A stretch of 64,000 nt of DNA, from the NCBI GenBank assembly GCA_025200525.1, contig CM045762.1:79823893-79887892 (forward strand). The letters run 5' to 3'. The notes beneath the pieces are model-generated. The model saw nothing but the letters and a program-made list of their open reading frames with translations. It was not told where the DNA came from and ran no database searches. Position numbers and translations under genes: made by a program. This document shows, piece by piece, positions 1-11,104 of the stretch. Within the stretch, counting starts at the first letter, position 1; every line of letters starts with the position of its first letter. This stretch comes from Camellia lanceoleosa (Eukaryota > Streptophyta > Magnoliopsida > Ericales > Theaceae).

Positions 1-77
1 TAGTGTGGCTCTATTTGTACTCCAAAAATTAAGTTGGACACCCAAATTTAATGAAACTATTTTATTACTATTAAGTC

Positions 78-500
78 CTTTATTTAAGGGGAAGGATTCT
101 AGACTAGATGGTATTATTGGGCCCGTAGGGCGCACTATGGGTCCCATTTTGATGATCTAAACCGTTCAATATGTAAAGTTCGTAGAGTACTTCCTCCATG
201 CAAATAATCATGTTAATTGGATATCAATAGTCCTTTGATCTGAATACATTTTTATGAACAATTTATTTTTAAAATCTTATTTACTATTAACAAAAATGTG
301 ATTTGATCAAGGGGCTATTGACATTTGATCAACCTAATGTTTTGCAAAAAAGAAGTACTCGATGAGATCTACACATTGAACGGTTTAGATCAACAAAATG
401 AAACTTGTAGTTGGCTCCATGGACCCAACAATATCGTTCAGTCTACAAAGTGGACTGAAGAGAATCCTTTCCCCTTATTTAAAATGATGAAAAAGTACTT
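78..500. mobile_element. Inverted-repeat MITE-like element
   Basis: The stretch around 80-205 and the reverse complement of about 345-495 match over more than 100 bp. Both arms contain GATCTAAACCGTTCAAT, GAGTACTTC and a terminal AAGGGGAAGGATTCT-like sequence. A loop of roughly 140 bp separates the arms. The symmetry and lack of coding potential fit a non-autonomous DNA element, possibly Mutator-like. The exact ends and a target duplication were not resolved. Confidence 0.7.
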
Positions 501-1117
501 GACATTGAAAAAAAAGTGTAAATCAAAGTGTTTTGGACACCTCGTTCATTGTCAGCCCCAATATTTCTTTTCTCTTTCTTCTCTTCTTACTCTCTTCACT
601 TCGGATCTCCATACCTAACCCTATTTACTTGAATCCATCATTTTTGCATTCTATTTCACATTATAATCAACAATGGACAATAAAGAAGATGTTTTCAAGT
701 AAGTTTCTATAGATTAAATAAGTTTTCATTTGATATTTATCGTTTTTCATTGTTTGGTTTATTGAATTGATTCAAAAATTTAGTACTGAACAAATTACAT
801 TTATTCGGAAATTTATTTCTAAACAAAATTCACATATTCAGCAGCGCATTTCCGAAATAATGGTCATTGTTAAATATTTTATATCCGAACAAATTGTCTA
901 TGTTCGGCTCTATTTTTTTGAACATTTAATTTTCTAAGCTCTTCACACTCCAATTTCGAACAAAAAAAACTATTCAATATTATGTTCGGCACTAAGCATC
1001 TGAAGAAACTTCATAAATTCCAAATTAAGTATCCAGATATACATATATATATAATTTGTTCAACACTAAATATCCAGATGAAAATGATGCAACCAATTTT
1101 CTATTTTTCGGAACTGA
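501..1117. other. AT-rich intergenic stretch
   Basis: I see no gene here. A degenerate motif resembling TGTTCGGCACTAA followed by a CTTCATA box occurs near 985 and again near 16085, beyond element A. These two stretches therefore flank the same MITE and were contiguous before element A inserted. Confidence 0.5.
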
Positions 1118-1141
1118 AGCCTCGTTTAGGGAGTGGCTATT
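1118..1141. mobile_element. Left end of Tourist-like MITE split by element A
   Basis: The terminal sequence AGCCTCGTTTAGGGAGTGGC matches, inverted, the sequence ending at 16060 (GGCCTCGTTTGGGA on the other strand). TGA lies immediately outside both ends (1115-1117 and 16061-16063), fitting a 3-bp PIF/Harbinger-type duplication. The rest of the MITE is at 15941-16060, and element A sits between the two parts. Confidence 0.65.
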
Positions 1142-1564
1142 TGTAGACACCCCATTTTTCACCGTCCTTAAGACTTGGACGTCATCGTTTGAACACTCGA
1201 TGATCATCCCTGTTCGTGTTCGTCTTGAGTTCTCGGAGGTTTCGGCTACGCGCCTTGCCTCAAGACCTCTCGACTTGTTTGTTTTGTGTTTGATTTTGCA
1301 TCAAACACTTGTGTTTTTGCTTCTGAGGGCAGGGAATGGCTTGTTGGCCACCCTAACACCTCATCGGCCATGGCTTGAGGCCACTGGCCCTGTTTTCTTG
1401 CCACCGGCCATTGGTGATGGCCGGTCGGCATTGTTGGTGGCTGGTCGGCACCATTGGTGGCCGGTCGGCATCTTTTGTGGTCGGTCAGCCATATTTGTTG
1501 GCCGATTGACTCTTTTTCTGGCCGAGACCTCTTTTTGGGAAGGCCTGACCCTTTTGAACCCCCT

Positions 1565-1840
1565 GTTTTAGCTTCTTGAGGAAGCTTGAACCTTTTGAAC
1601 CCCTGGTTTAGCTTCTCCAAGAAGCTTGAACCTTTTGAACCCTTGGTTTAGCTTCTCCAAGAAGCTTGAACCTTTTAGCTTCTCCAAGAAGCTTGAACCC
1701 TTTGCCTAGCTTCTCCAAGAAGCTTGGCCCTTTTACTCCAAGCTTCTAAGAGAAGCTTGACCCCTTTGCTTAGCTTCCCTTAGAAGCTTGTCCCTTTGAC
1801 CCTTTTGCCTTAGCTTCTCCAAGAAGCTTAGGCCTTTTGC
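1565..1840 (+). repeat. Hairpin minisatellite upstream of the LTR TATA box, 8 units
   Basis: There are eight units of about 28-40 bp, each with a core like AGCTTCTCCAAGAAGCT. The 7-bp arms AGCTTCT and AGAAGCT are inverted copies, so every unit can fold. Spacers are CCTTTTG-rich. The array ends about 10 bp before TATAAATA. Confidence 0.85.
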
Positions 1841-1848
1841 CTTGCTCT

Positions 1849-1856
1849 ATAAATAG
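1849..1856 (+). promoter_or_regulatory. LTR TATA box
   Basis: TATAAATA follows the hairpin array and is perfectly conserved in the 3' LTR at 12805-12812. Transcription would be expected to start some 25-35 bp downstream, which would mark the U3/R boundary. Confidence 0.7.
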
Positions 1857-4800
1857 AAGAGCTCCTCTTCCATTTTAAGGGTTCCAAGAAATTTGTCCAA
1901 GACAAAAACATATATCTCTCTTGATATCTCTACATCTAAGCCTCCAAAGTGCTTGGTTCTTGACCCCTTTGCACCCCAACTACTAAGCACACACATCCAC
2001 CATTCATCTAAGATTCTTGGAGGATCTTGTGGGGGCTCAAGACTTGGTTTTGACTCAGAAAAATCTGCTGGAGTGCTGGTTTTGAAGAAGGTCTTCAAGG
2101 GTGAGTTTCTAAGCCTTAAATCCCCCGTTTTTGCACACACTTTTAGCCTATCTTTCATGCTGTTTTGAGCTTAACTTATAACTGAAAAAAATATTTTTTT
2201 GAGTGCTTTAAATAGTTGTTTAAGGTCACTTTTGTGTTTGGGGTTGTTTACCCCCTCTTAGGCCTTGTTTGGCCCCATTTTGTGCTATTTTTGGTGAGCT
2301 CCGGGACCACCTTGTTTGGGCCTCCTCACCACTAAAATCTTGAGGGATTGAAGTGGTGATGATGGTGGTTTAAGGTCCTAAGAAGGAGAGGGCCATCCCC
2401 TCTCCTTATTGCCTTGTTTACTTGCATTTTTGGCCTTCCAAATGAGCCCATACTTGCATGCTTCCAAGCTTTGTTTTAGGCATTTTTCAGTGGGTTTTAG
2501 AACCCCCATAAGCCATTTCCAGGGTTGTCTTGGCTATGTTGAATGTCCTTCTTGCATGTGTAGAGTAGCCCTCTTATTGGCCTTTCAAAGGAGCTCATCA
2601 TTTTTGCATGCATTGGCTGCATTTCAGTGGTTATTTGGGCATATTTTGACATATTTTATTCACTATTTTTGGCTGGTTTCATGAGTTCTCATACACTTCA
2701 TATACATGTAATGTGAACCATGCTTACTAGCCTATGTTGCATGTTGTTTTAGCCCTTCATGTTAGCACCTTTTGGCCATGCTTAGAACTGATTTGGTGCA
2801 TGTTTAGAACTGCCTTGGCTCTATTTTCATGCCTCATGGTCAAATGATGCTTGCTTTGCATACCTATAGTGTAACACACTTCACTAGTTTCAATGTTTAA
2901 GCCATCCAACATGCTTCGTGTGAGTTGTTGAATCATTTCGGAGTCATTTTGTATGCTATTTCAGAGCTGGAATATATGCCAATGTGTTCATTGTTTCATC
3001 TTTGCCATGCTCTTGGAGAGTTGAGTTTTGTGCCTTAGGCTTGAGCCCTTGCATTGTGCATGCATGTGTGTGTGTGTTTTCATGCCTTTGTTGCATCATT
3101 CTGGCCACTAATTTTGGTATGCTTGCGAGCTATCCATGTTAGTTTAAGTCCATCATCGCATGTTGTTGCATGCCATGTTTGTTTACATGTCTAGGTTGCG
3201 TGCCTATTGCATATTAGATGCATTGCATAATCATGTTGCATTAGCCTTGCTTGCATGCTTAGGTTGCATTACATTGTGCATGCATCCCTTGCCTCTTGAT
3301 CAAGCATGATAGAGGTTGGGGCCTTTGATGTGTTTTGTGTGTGTATTTCATTTGATATTGAAGTTGCACACTTGGCTCTTGGGCCATCATGCATTGAAAT
3401 GTGTGATTGATGGCCCGAGGGTCGAGAGCCATACTCCCTTGAGTCCATAACATGATAAAGGAGTGTGGTTGGTGCATACATTGCTTGAAATGCATTGCCA
3501 TGCCTTGTTTTGCCCTCTGCTGCTGTCAAAACAGGATTCTGCAGGAAGCTTTGGCCGGCCATCTGCAGTGCCGACCGGCCAGCCATCAGTGGCCGATAGA
3601 TTAATCAGTGGCCGGTGAGCATTCCCCATGGCCGGTGGCCATTCTTCTCAGCCGGTGGTGTTCCACAGTGTCCATAGAGTGCTCCCTGGGACTTGTGCAA
3701 TTTTCAGAGGAGCAGAGCAGGGAAAACAGAGGCAAACTTGTGCATGGCGTTAGATTTCCGAGCAAACCCGAGCACGCGCGCATTGTACCCTCTTCCCGAG
3801 GCCTTTACTGCTTTCTTAGCTTAGTTAATTTGCTTAATTAATTAGGTGGCCTGTAATAATTAATTAGCTTGTAGGTTAATTAATTTGTATTATTCTTTTG
3901 GTCCCTCCGAGCGAGGGCGAATTTGTAATAAGTGTGGGTGCGTATGTGCATGTCTTCCAACCCCCACTTCTTTCTCCCTTTTTCTTACCTTCTTTTGATG
4001 GTTAGTATTAGGACATATTTAAATTAGCATACCTTATGTTATGCATGCGTGCATTCATACATTTGTCTTGCATGCATTGGGCTCGGCGCATCATGCTAAT
4101 TGCATTGTATTTCAATTCCAAATTGAATACATGTTATCTGTTGCATTTCACATGCCATGTTTAGGATAGCCGAGCCTGTCTAGATTGCATCTTTGCATGT
4201 GTTGCATTAGCCATTTTAAACATGAACTAGGATCATGCATATGATTACTAACTAGTTTCTGTTTTGGCTTGGAGTACTCGGTAAGCATTTATGTTTTAGC
4301 ATCGTTGCATGAGTGTGAGTGTTGCCATTATAGCATGCTTATCATGAGGCTATATGCTTACGTGTTATAACTGCCTGAATGCCTGTAGGTGAAGGTTGGG
4401 TTACTTAAATTGGAACAATGCATTGAATGTAATTTTTAAGCCCACTAAATAGTGGTAAAACCATATTTTTTAAGCCCACTTGAGGGTGGCAAAAATCTGC
4501 ATTTTAGCCTACTTGCGAGTAGCAAACCATTTTCAAAACAAACATGCAATGTTTTGTTCCAATTTGGGCGATCTAGTCTATACTTGTTTTGCTGTGCACA
4601 TCACATAGTAAATCTAGGCTAATAACCGGAATAAGAACGCATAACGTTTTCAAAACAAGATATCATGGTTAGTAGAGGCCGATCTTCGAATCGGGCGAGA
4701 GGGGGTGCTCATAGCTGACCTTCCCCAATCGTACCCAAGTTCCCGAGCCGAGGCAACTTTGGTGATGACGGACACGTGGCCTTTGGCACCGAGTCAGGAT

Positions 4801-5003
4801 TTTTTAAATTTCCCCAAAATAAAATATTTAGGTGGCGACTCTGTATCTGGCAAAGTAGTCCATGTTTGGCACTTCTTTTCTAAAAATCTATTTTTTCTCC
4901 AAATGATTTGCCAGATTTGGACTCTTTGGTTCAAATTGAGAACCGTGACAAAACGAGTCCGAACTGTGGTAGCATAAGTCCCTCGGGACGCGTCCACAGT
5001 TTC

Positions 5004-5021
5004 TGGCGACTCTGCTGGGGA
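5004..5021 (+). other. Primer binding site of element A
   Basis: TGGCGACTCTGCTGGGGA lies five bases after the 5' LTR end. It begins with the TGG that pairs with a tRNA CCA end. Ogre/Tat-type plant elements use comparable sites, often ascribed to tRNA-Arg. The tRNA identity is not proven here. Confidence 0.8.
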
Positions 5022-5819
5022 GATTAGAGAACTTGACTCGAACTCGTGATATCTTGTTTTGACTACACTTATGTGTTTCTTTGCATTGCATGTGCATTGG
5101 TGCGCCTAGGACACCGTGTTGGCCATCTGCTATTCCTGAACGGTCTGCCGGAGGCTTGACTTTGTCAAAGCAAGCCATAAGGCTGACCGGTTGTGGGCTC
5201 TGCCAGTATGGGAACACAAACCCCAATTTTACCAGGGCACCCTTTTCGACCATTCGACCTAATGCATATTCGGAATCCATAGTGACCATTCCAAACTAGG
5301 ACAGGTTGCTTACCCGATGTTAGGTTGTTTGAAACCGCTGCGTGTGTAGTGAAACCCTAGCTCTTGACAAAATAGGACAGGGAAACCCTACCCCAACATA
5401 GGGGTGTCTTGGCTCTCATTTGTTTGCTATGTGCTTTTAGAGTGTATCTCTACAGGGAATGCGCATATCAGTTCGCAAGTCTGAGTATCAGGCCTGCGGG
5501 CATCACTATCAGTATTTGGGGAATCAGTTTTACCTGAGGGTATCGGTTCCATGCAATTTTGGGTAGAATCAGAGGGGGCACATACTATTCAGTGTTGTTC
5601 ATATAGGTTATGGTGAAATCAGGCTGAGGTGCTGTCTGTTTTCCCTTTTGCTAGGTAGTCCTGGAACTGTAGCTTCAGAAGGCTCCACTATTGCCTGGGT
5701 ACATTGGATTTGTGCTGATAGACTTTGTCAGGTCAGAGACTCAGTTCAAGGGGAATCAGGGCCAGAGAAGGCTAGTCAGGCACAGACCACCAGTACAACA
5801 GCTACTAGATCAGTGATCT
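5022..5819 (+). other. Untranslated leader of element A
   Basis: This is about 800 bp between the primer binding site and the gag remnant. No convincing coding signal is visible apart from short open stretches that may be degraded gag N-terminus. Confidence 0.5.
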
Positions 5820-7278
5820 TTGAGCAGTCGGGTTGAGATTTCCGAGCCTACTGCAGACACAGATATACCGGTTGCTCAGTTAGATCAGGACAATATGTCG
5901 GGTCTGGAAGAGATGGTGCGCCAACTCCAGGATAGTATGAAAGCCATGCAGCAAGACGCTGCCTATCAAGCAGAATTTGCCAAGCAACAGGCCATGGTCA
6001 TAGCCCAACAGGCAGAGACAATTGCTAGGTTAGAGCAGCAACTGGAGTATCTACTTCACACCAAGCTCCTCCCCCACCAAGAGTCCCAATACTCGGGGAG
6101 ACGGCGAATGTTCAGAATGTCCAGGAGGATACAGACATCCCAACGGGGCCGGCTCCGCCCCTGGTTCTACCCGAGCTATCCAAGACACCCATCAACCTAC
6201 CTGACTCCCCTTTTTAGTTCAAGGTGGACCCCACAGCACTAAAGGTGAGTAAACTGGAAAAACTATTCAAGAAGTCTCAAGGAGCTCAATCTATTCCGGA
6301 CATAGAGGATGGTTATACTGACTCAGTGGTGACATTACCAGATCGGTTCAAGATGCCACATATCGATCGATTCGATGGCTCTAGAGACCCAATGGTACAC
6401 CTCCACCTGTTTTCTGATATCCTGAGACCAATGGGTTTGACCACAGCCCAGAAGCTATCACTATTCGGTCGAACCATGTCTGGGATAGCCGCAATCTAGT
6501 ATGCGAAATTGGACAACTCTGTCAAACAGAATTAGGAAGAGATGGCTGAGGCCTTCAGTGATCAATACTCCTACAACACACAGATTGAGGTCACAACTCG
6601 TGATCTTGAAGTCACCCGCCAAGAGCCAAAGGAGGGTTTTTCAGAGTTTGCGGCGAGGTGGAGAACAAAGGCCTCAATGATGACTACAAGGCCTTCCGAC
6701 AAAGATCAGATTCGGATGGTTGTGCGCAACCTCCAACCCAAACTAATGCAGAAAATGATCGTGCTCCCCTTTCCTACCTTTTCAGATTTGCATGAGATGG
6801 GAGTACAGATCGAGGATGCGATGAAACATGGCCTGATTGACCAAGACCGAGAGCAGCCCAAGAGGGCATTCAACCGCAGTTCGAATGAAACCACCAGCGG
6901 TGATACAGCTGCAAGATCTTCTAAAGTTAGAATGGTCACCACCACTCCTAAAACAGTCACCCCCTTTGTTGGTGCATCCAATCCAAACCCTCGAACTTCG
7001 AACTATCTACCCCGAGGCAAGAGGGTTTTCACTCCGCTTTATATGCCTTTGTCTAAAGCCCTGGGGGTCCTACTCAGGAAAGGACATTTGAAACCGTTAG
7101 AACAACGGCCTCTACCCGATCCTCTCCCTCCAAAGCATGACCCGACAAGTACTGTGCTTTTCATCAACAAACCGGTCATGACACCGACAGTTGCGTCCGT
7201 CTCCGCCACGAGATACAAAATTTGATTGACAATGAGGTTATCGTCGCACCAAGTCCTGCAAATTCTATCGGCACTTGA
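5820..7278 (+). pseudogene. Decayed gag of element A
   Basis: Three open blocks in two frames give a Ty3/gypsy Gag. An N-terminal glutamine-rich coiled-coil stretch (about 5890-6060) is followed, after a frameshift before 6224, by the capsid-like retrotransposon gag domain (6224-7150). That block includes DRFDGSRDP and EMAEAFSDQYSYN. A further shift near 7140 leads to a C-H-H-C zinc motif (YCAFHQQTGHDTDSC) and a short tail ending in a stop at 7276-7278. Two in-frame TAG codons (6497-6499 and near 6531) sit where the family has tryptophans. The first open block has no ATG at its start, so the native start is unknown. The protein would package the element's RNA, but this copy cannot make it. 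Confidence 0.85.
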
Positions 7279-8524
7279 TCAGTGAACTTGTGGGGGATAA
7301 TGTGATGTGATCAGGGGATGCACCACCTGCGGCGCGCTCGCCATTTTCAGATGTGGCGTATGGTACGCACTATTTTTAGCATTTGCGAATGCTGGTTTTT
7401 GTACGCTCTGGCTTGGGTACTGAGTCAATTCTGTCATTTTTGTTTTGAGTCTGTCTCTTTGTTTTGAGTCAGTCTTTTCATACTGAGTCAGTTAGGGTCT
7501 GTCTTGTTATATCGAGTTAGTCCTATTATACAAAAGATCGGGTGATTCCGGGGGGTGTTACGTCGGGCATCACCATTTTGTTTTGCGTTTGTCTTTTCGT
7601 TTTGTCTTGAGTCTGTTTTCGCCTGGAGCCAGTTACACCAACAGATTTGAATGAAACAGCAGTAGTTTTCACACTCTTGTGTCTGCTTCCACCTTGCGCC
7701 AGTTATGCTAGAAGCTTGAATGAAACGGTAGTGCATTCCACCTGCTCTTTTGTGCTCTAAAATTATTGCATTGACCTAAGTTTTTCAAAACTTTTTGAAT
7801 ACTGCGGTGAAAACAAAGAGGAAGGAATTCCTCGGGTTTTGCAAAATTTGATCAATTGAGAGAAAGAGAGGCATGCTAAGCCCTTAATGATCGAGATCAT
7901 GCTTGTTAATGTGAGTGCTGAGAAGGATCCTGACTTGATCCAGATTGGTTCCGCACTGTCTTCAGCGTGAGTGATTTGTCGCTTTCTTAAAAACTTTCAA
8001 AAAATGTTTTGCGTGGTCCTGCGAAGACCTATGTGGAATCGCTCTTGAGATTGTGCAGCCTAGGATCGCTCTTAGCCTTGAGACTTGAGCCCTTGCTTTC
8101 AAACCTTGAACTACAATTCAGAATGTTCAACGGTCAACTAAAACATGAGGCCTGTGTGGCCAGATCAGAAGCGGCCCATGAATCAGGGGCGAGAAAGTCA
8201 AAAGAAGCTTGCAAAGCTAGATCAAAAGCACCCCTTTGAACTAGGGGCAAAAGATGCCAGATTATGCTCGAAGAGCCGAAGACGGATCATTCCACAAATC
8301 AATGAAGATTGGCAAGAATGCCAAACCCCAGAAGGGAAGAAAGAACAAGGTATCGCTGAAGGACAACTGAGTTCCGATCCATAACACTAGGGGCAAATTC
8401 AGCCCCCATTGGATGGACTTCTACATCATCAGCGAATAGCAGCCATTCTCTTGGATTCAGATGACTTCAGGATCTCAGAACCATTTGACATGGACCAAGC
8501 TACACTTTTACCCTTGAGAGGCTC
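7279..8524 (+). other. Non-coding internal region where pol would be expected
   Basis: No protease, RT or integrase motif is visible. Sequence resumes as the 3' untranslated type found after pol in related elements, so pol was lost between about 7280 and 8400. AGGGGCA motifs occur near 8241 and 8389. Confidence 0.6.
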
Positions 8525-8771
8525 GCTGGGTCAAAAACCTAGAAGGGCGACCTAGGCAAAAGTTAGAGCAAGAAAAAAAAAAGAACAAAGAACAAAAAAA
8601 AAAGAAGAAGAAGAAAAATGCAAAGAACAAAAAAGAAATGAAGAAAAATTTAAAAAAAAATTGAAAAACAAAAAGGAAAAAAGAAAAGAAAAAAATGAAA
8701 AGAAAAAGAAAAACAAAACTCGCAAGGTTGAAAACCCAGGAGGGCGGCCTTGGCAAAAGTTAGAGCACAAA
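8525..8771 (+). repeat. A-rich purine tract flanked by a 45-bp direct repeat
   Basis: The sequence CCTAGGCAAAAGTTAGAGCA near 8550 recurs as CCTTGGCAAAAGTTAGAGCA near 8746, each preceded by a GGGCG box. Between them lies about 150 bp of almost pure A with scattered G and C. The GGGCGGCCT..GCAAAAGTTAG box is typical of untranslated regions in Tat/Ogre-type elements. Confidence 0.75.
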
Positions 8772-8789
8772 AAGAGAGGTTAAATACCC

Positions 8790-8870
8790 GAGTGTACCTT
8801 AACCCCGAACTACGTAAGGCTTGATTCCCATGTTTGGGATACGTAGGCAACTTCATCTTGAAGTCCAGCC
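8790..8870 (+). other. Conserved GAACTACGTA / GGATACGTAGGCA stem motif
   Basis: CCCCGAACTACGTAAGG is followed about 25 bp later by TTTGGGATACGTAGGCA. CTACGTA and TACGTAG are complementary and can form a stem. This pairing is a recurrent feature of the 3' region of plant Tat-like retrotransposons and supports the family call. Its function is unknown. Confidence 0.6.
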
Positions 8871-8959
8871 ACAAACACTTCGAATTCGACTATGTCCATG
8901 TAATGGTTTTGACCATCATTGTTTTCTCTGTATCTGAGAATTTGGTTGTGTTCATCACT

Positions 8960-9110
8960 CTAAGGACTGACTACAATGCGCTGTGGTGTCATTCAAACAA
9001 GGGGCAACTTTCCGTTGCCATTCAATGCACTGCAGTGCCGTTCAAACAAGGGGCAACTTTCCGTTACCGTGCAGCTCTTTCAAGAAAGGGGCAATTTTCC
9101 ATTGCCTCCG
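8960..9110 (+). repeat. Three polypurine-tract-like repeats
   Basis: AAGGGGCAACTTTCCGTTGCC-like units occur near 8999, 9050 and 9088, each preceded by TTCAA. The AAGGGGCAAC core matches the true polypurine tract AGAGGGGCAAC at the 3' LTR. The unit is also a near-hairpin (GGCAAC/GTTGCC). Confidence 0.7.
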
Positions 9111-10604
9111 ATCCGAGGTTGCGCATCTCGAGAGTAAGTTCTGTGCTCGTTGAGCATTGACCGTTTGCAAAAACAGTTTTGAGAATTTTTAATGAGGTTG
9201 GCTAATTCTCTCGAAAATTATTCCACTTTTCCAAAACTGGACCATTTCTTGGACCCAAAAAAGGAAAATTTTCAGTGCTCATAACCTAACTTGCATGATT
9301 TCAAAATCAGAAAGTTGAATAAGCATGTTAATCTAACTCTCATTTTGGTCAAAATTGTTTTAGTAGAAAGCCAAAACAAAAAATGGTCAAAATGATGAAC
9401 TAAGGGCACAGTTGAGTCAGGTGTTCTGTCTTTCCCCTATTATCAACATACTTGCCAGAAAGGGCACCGTATTCGCCAGAAAAGGGCACCACTGAAGCTA
9501 ATCGTAAAGGGCTGAAAGCTCTCTCATCCTCCAAGCAACAAGGTATCAAGCCAAGTGTGAAGCACGAACTGGAATGGATCAAGATGTTCCACTTTCTCAT
9601 CTGGACAGATCTAATCACGTCCAAACTCCCCAGTAGAGCATCGTTAGCCGATGTCAGCTGCAGATTTGCTACACACCCAATTGTAGCGCAGCCCCTCTGT
9701 AGAAGAAACTCACTGTTGTGAACAAGAAGAAGAATCTGGCGGAATGCTAAGGACAAGACCCCGCAACTTTCTGTTTATCCATCAACCACCCAGGGGAGGG
9801 ATTAAAAAATGAGAGATTGAAGAATAGAGAGATGTGCGCCGAGAGAAAAAGTGAGGAAAAGGGCTTTTTCAGAAAAATAGAGATTGAGTGCCAGAGTGAT
9901 GCGAGAATCACAAATGAGAGAGGGTGGGAAACAATACCCAGAGAAACTAGCTCCTCGTGTACTAAGAGGTCTCTCATCTTTGTAACGCGTCTGTGTGTCG
10001 TGTCTTTTGTTTTGTCTCAATTCTTGCTTTGAGTTGTTCCGAGCGTGTCTCGATGTGTTTAGGTTGTTTTCCTTTTATTTTTCGTTGTTGAGTCTTTCTC
10101 TCTGTGTTCAGTCGTAAGCTCGATACCCGGTTAAGAACTCATTTCTTAATTTCAAAAATAAAATCGTTTTGTGCTCAGAGTGCTGTGCCATTCTCCACAT
10201 TTGTGCAAAATAGTATTTGTTCTTTCATAAAACTGCAGGGTTCACCCCCAATAAGTGTGAACAGTAAAACAAGGAGCTATCTGAAGTTATGTGGGTTCCA
10301 GATTGCAAAGCAAAAGAAAAGAAGGAAAATTTGGAGCATCTTAGTGTGTTTCAACTTCGGCAAATTCCGAGACTGCATTCCAGGTGCACCTTCTCAGGCC
10401 TCATCATTTCTCTGGAGTATGAGTGTATCTCAACCCCAAGCTTAACCCTGCTTCAAGTTAGAATCACCATTAAAGTAGCTCCAGATGTTGTCTCTCGCCA
10501 ATAATAGACAGGGTGTCCCCTTTTGAGCTGAGTGTGTTGCAAAGCCCTCTGAGAGATAAATCGGAGGCACCAGAATACGTGTTTGATGCCCCTCTATTGC
10601 ATAG
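9111..10604 (+). other. Unassigned internal sequence of element A
   Basis: I find no homology-bearing frame in these 1.5 kb. Short open stretches lack recognisable motifs and have atypical composition. Confidence 0.4.
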
Positions 10605-10805
10605 AATGTGCACTTTCATATATGCTTCTGTTTCATGCGTGCCACGCATCATTATGATTCATGCATATAATATGCTTGCTTTTGATTCCGCATAGAATAT
10701 GCTTTGCTTTCAATCTTGCATAGAATAAGCTTTCAATGTTGCATAGAATATGCATGTCTCATGCACAAAACATGCTTTCAATATTGCATAGAATATGCTT
10801 TCCAA
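10605..10805 (+). repeat. GCATAGAATATGC palindrome array
   Basis: About six copies of GCATAGAATATGC or close variants occur at irregular 25-60 bp spacing. GCATA and TATGC are inverted arms around GAA. This is the first of three consecutive hairpin arrays. Confidence 0.75.
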
Positions 10806-10867
10806 AGTACATGATTAATGCCCCCATACTTGAATAGAAAATGTATTTTATCGCACTTCTTTTGTGC

Positions 10868-11100
10868 ACCTCACTTGCATTGTCATGCACACCTCTTCAT
10901 TTGCGTTGTCACGCACTTTCCACTTACATTGTGATGCACATTTCAATCACATTGTCATGCACCTCTTTAATTGCATGCACCCACTTCACTTGCATTGTTA
11001 TGCATGGTTCTAGTTGCATTGTTATGCACACTTCGCTTGCGTTGTTACGCACATTCCACTCGCATTGTTATGCACCCTTTCAATTGCATCGTTTTGCATG
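10868..11100 (+). repeat. GCATTGTTATGCAC array, about 9 units
   Basis: Units of about 25-34 bp share TTGCATTGT(T/C)ATGCAC. GCAT and ATGC form a 4-bp stem with a 4-base loop. The related element at the window end has a comparable array with a GCAC...GTGC core. Confidence 0.75.
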
Positions 11101-11104
11101 CTCC

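Larger units (their letters stand above)
1142..4998 (+). repeat. 5' LTR of element A (3,857 bp)
   Basis: It begins TGTAGACACCCC and ends CGCGTCCACA. U3 is about 740 bp and holds GGTGGCCGGTCGGCA-type repeats (about 1420-1520) and a hairpin array before the TATA box. The roughly 3.1 kb downstream of the TATA box is rich in TGCATGC motifs. It is almost identical to the 3' LTR, apart from two fewer hairpin units here and about 20 extra bases near 4300. Open frames inside are not conserved coding regions. Confidence 0.92.

Noticed and set aside
1056..1620. Open frames on both strands across the LTR start, and their second copies near 12000-12500
   Set aside because: They lie in LTR U3, change between the two LTRs, and encode GGCCGG-repeat-derived peptides without family similarity.
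3608..3841. 77-codon frame identical in both LTRs of element A (also 14571-14804)
   Set aside because: Identity follows from LTR duplication, not selection. No start context or family match was found.
8508..8874. Phenylalanine-rich reverse-strand frames
   Set aside because: They are translation of the A-rich tract of element A and have low-complexity composition.
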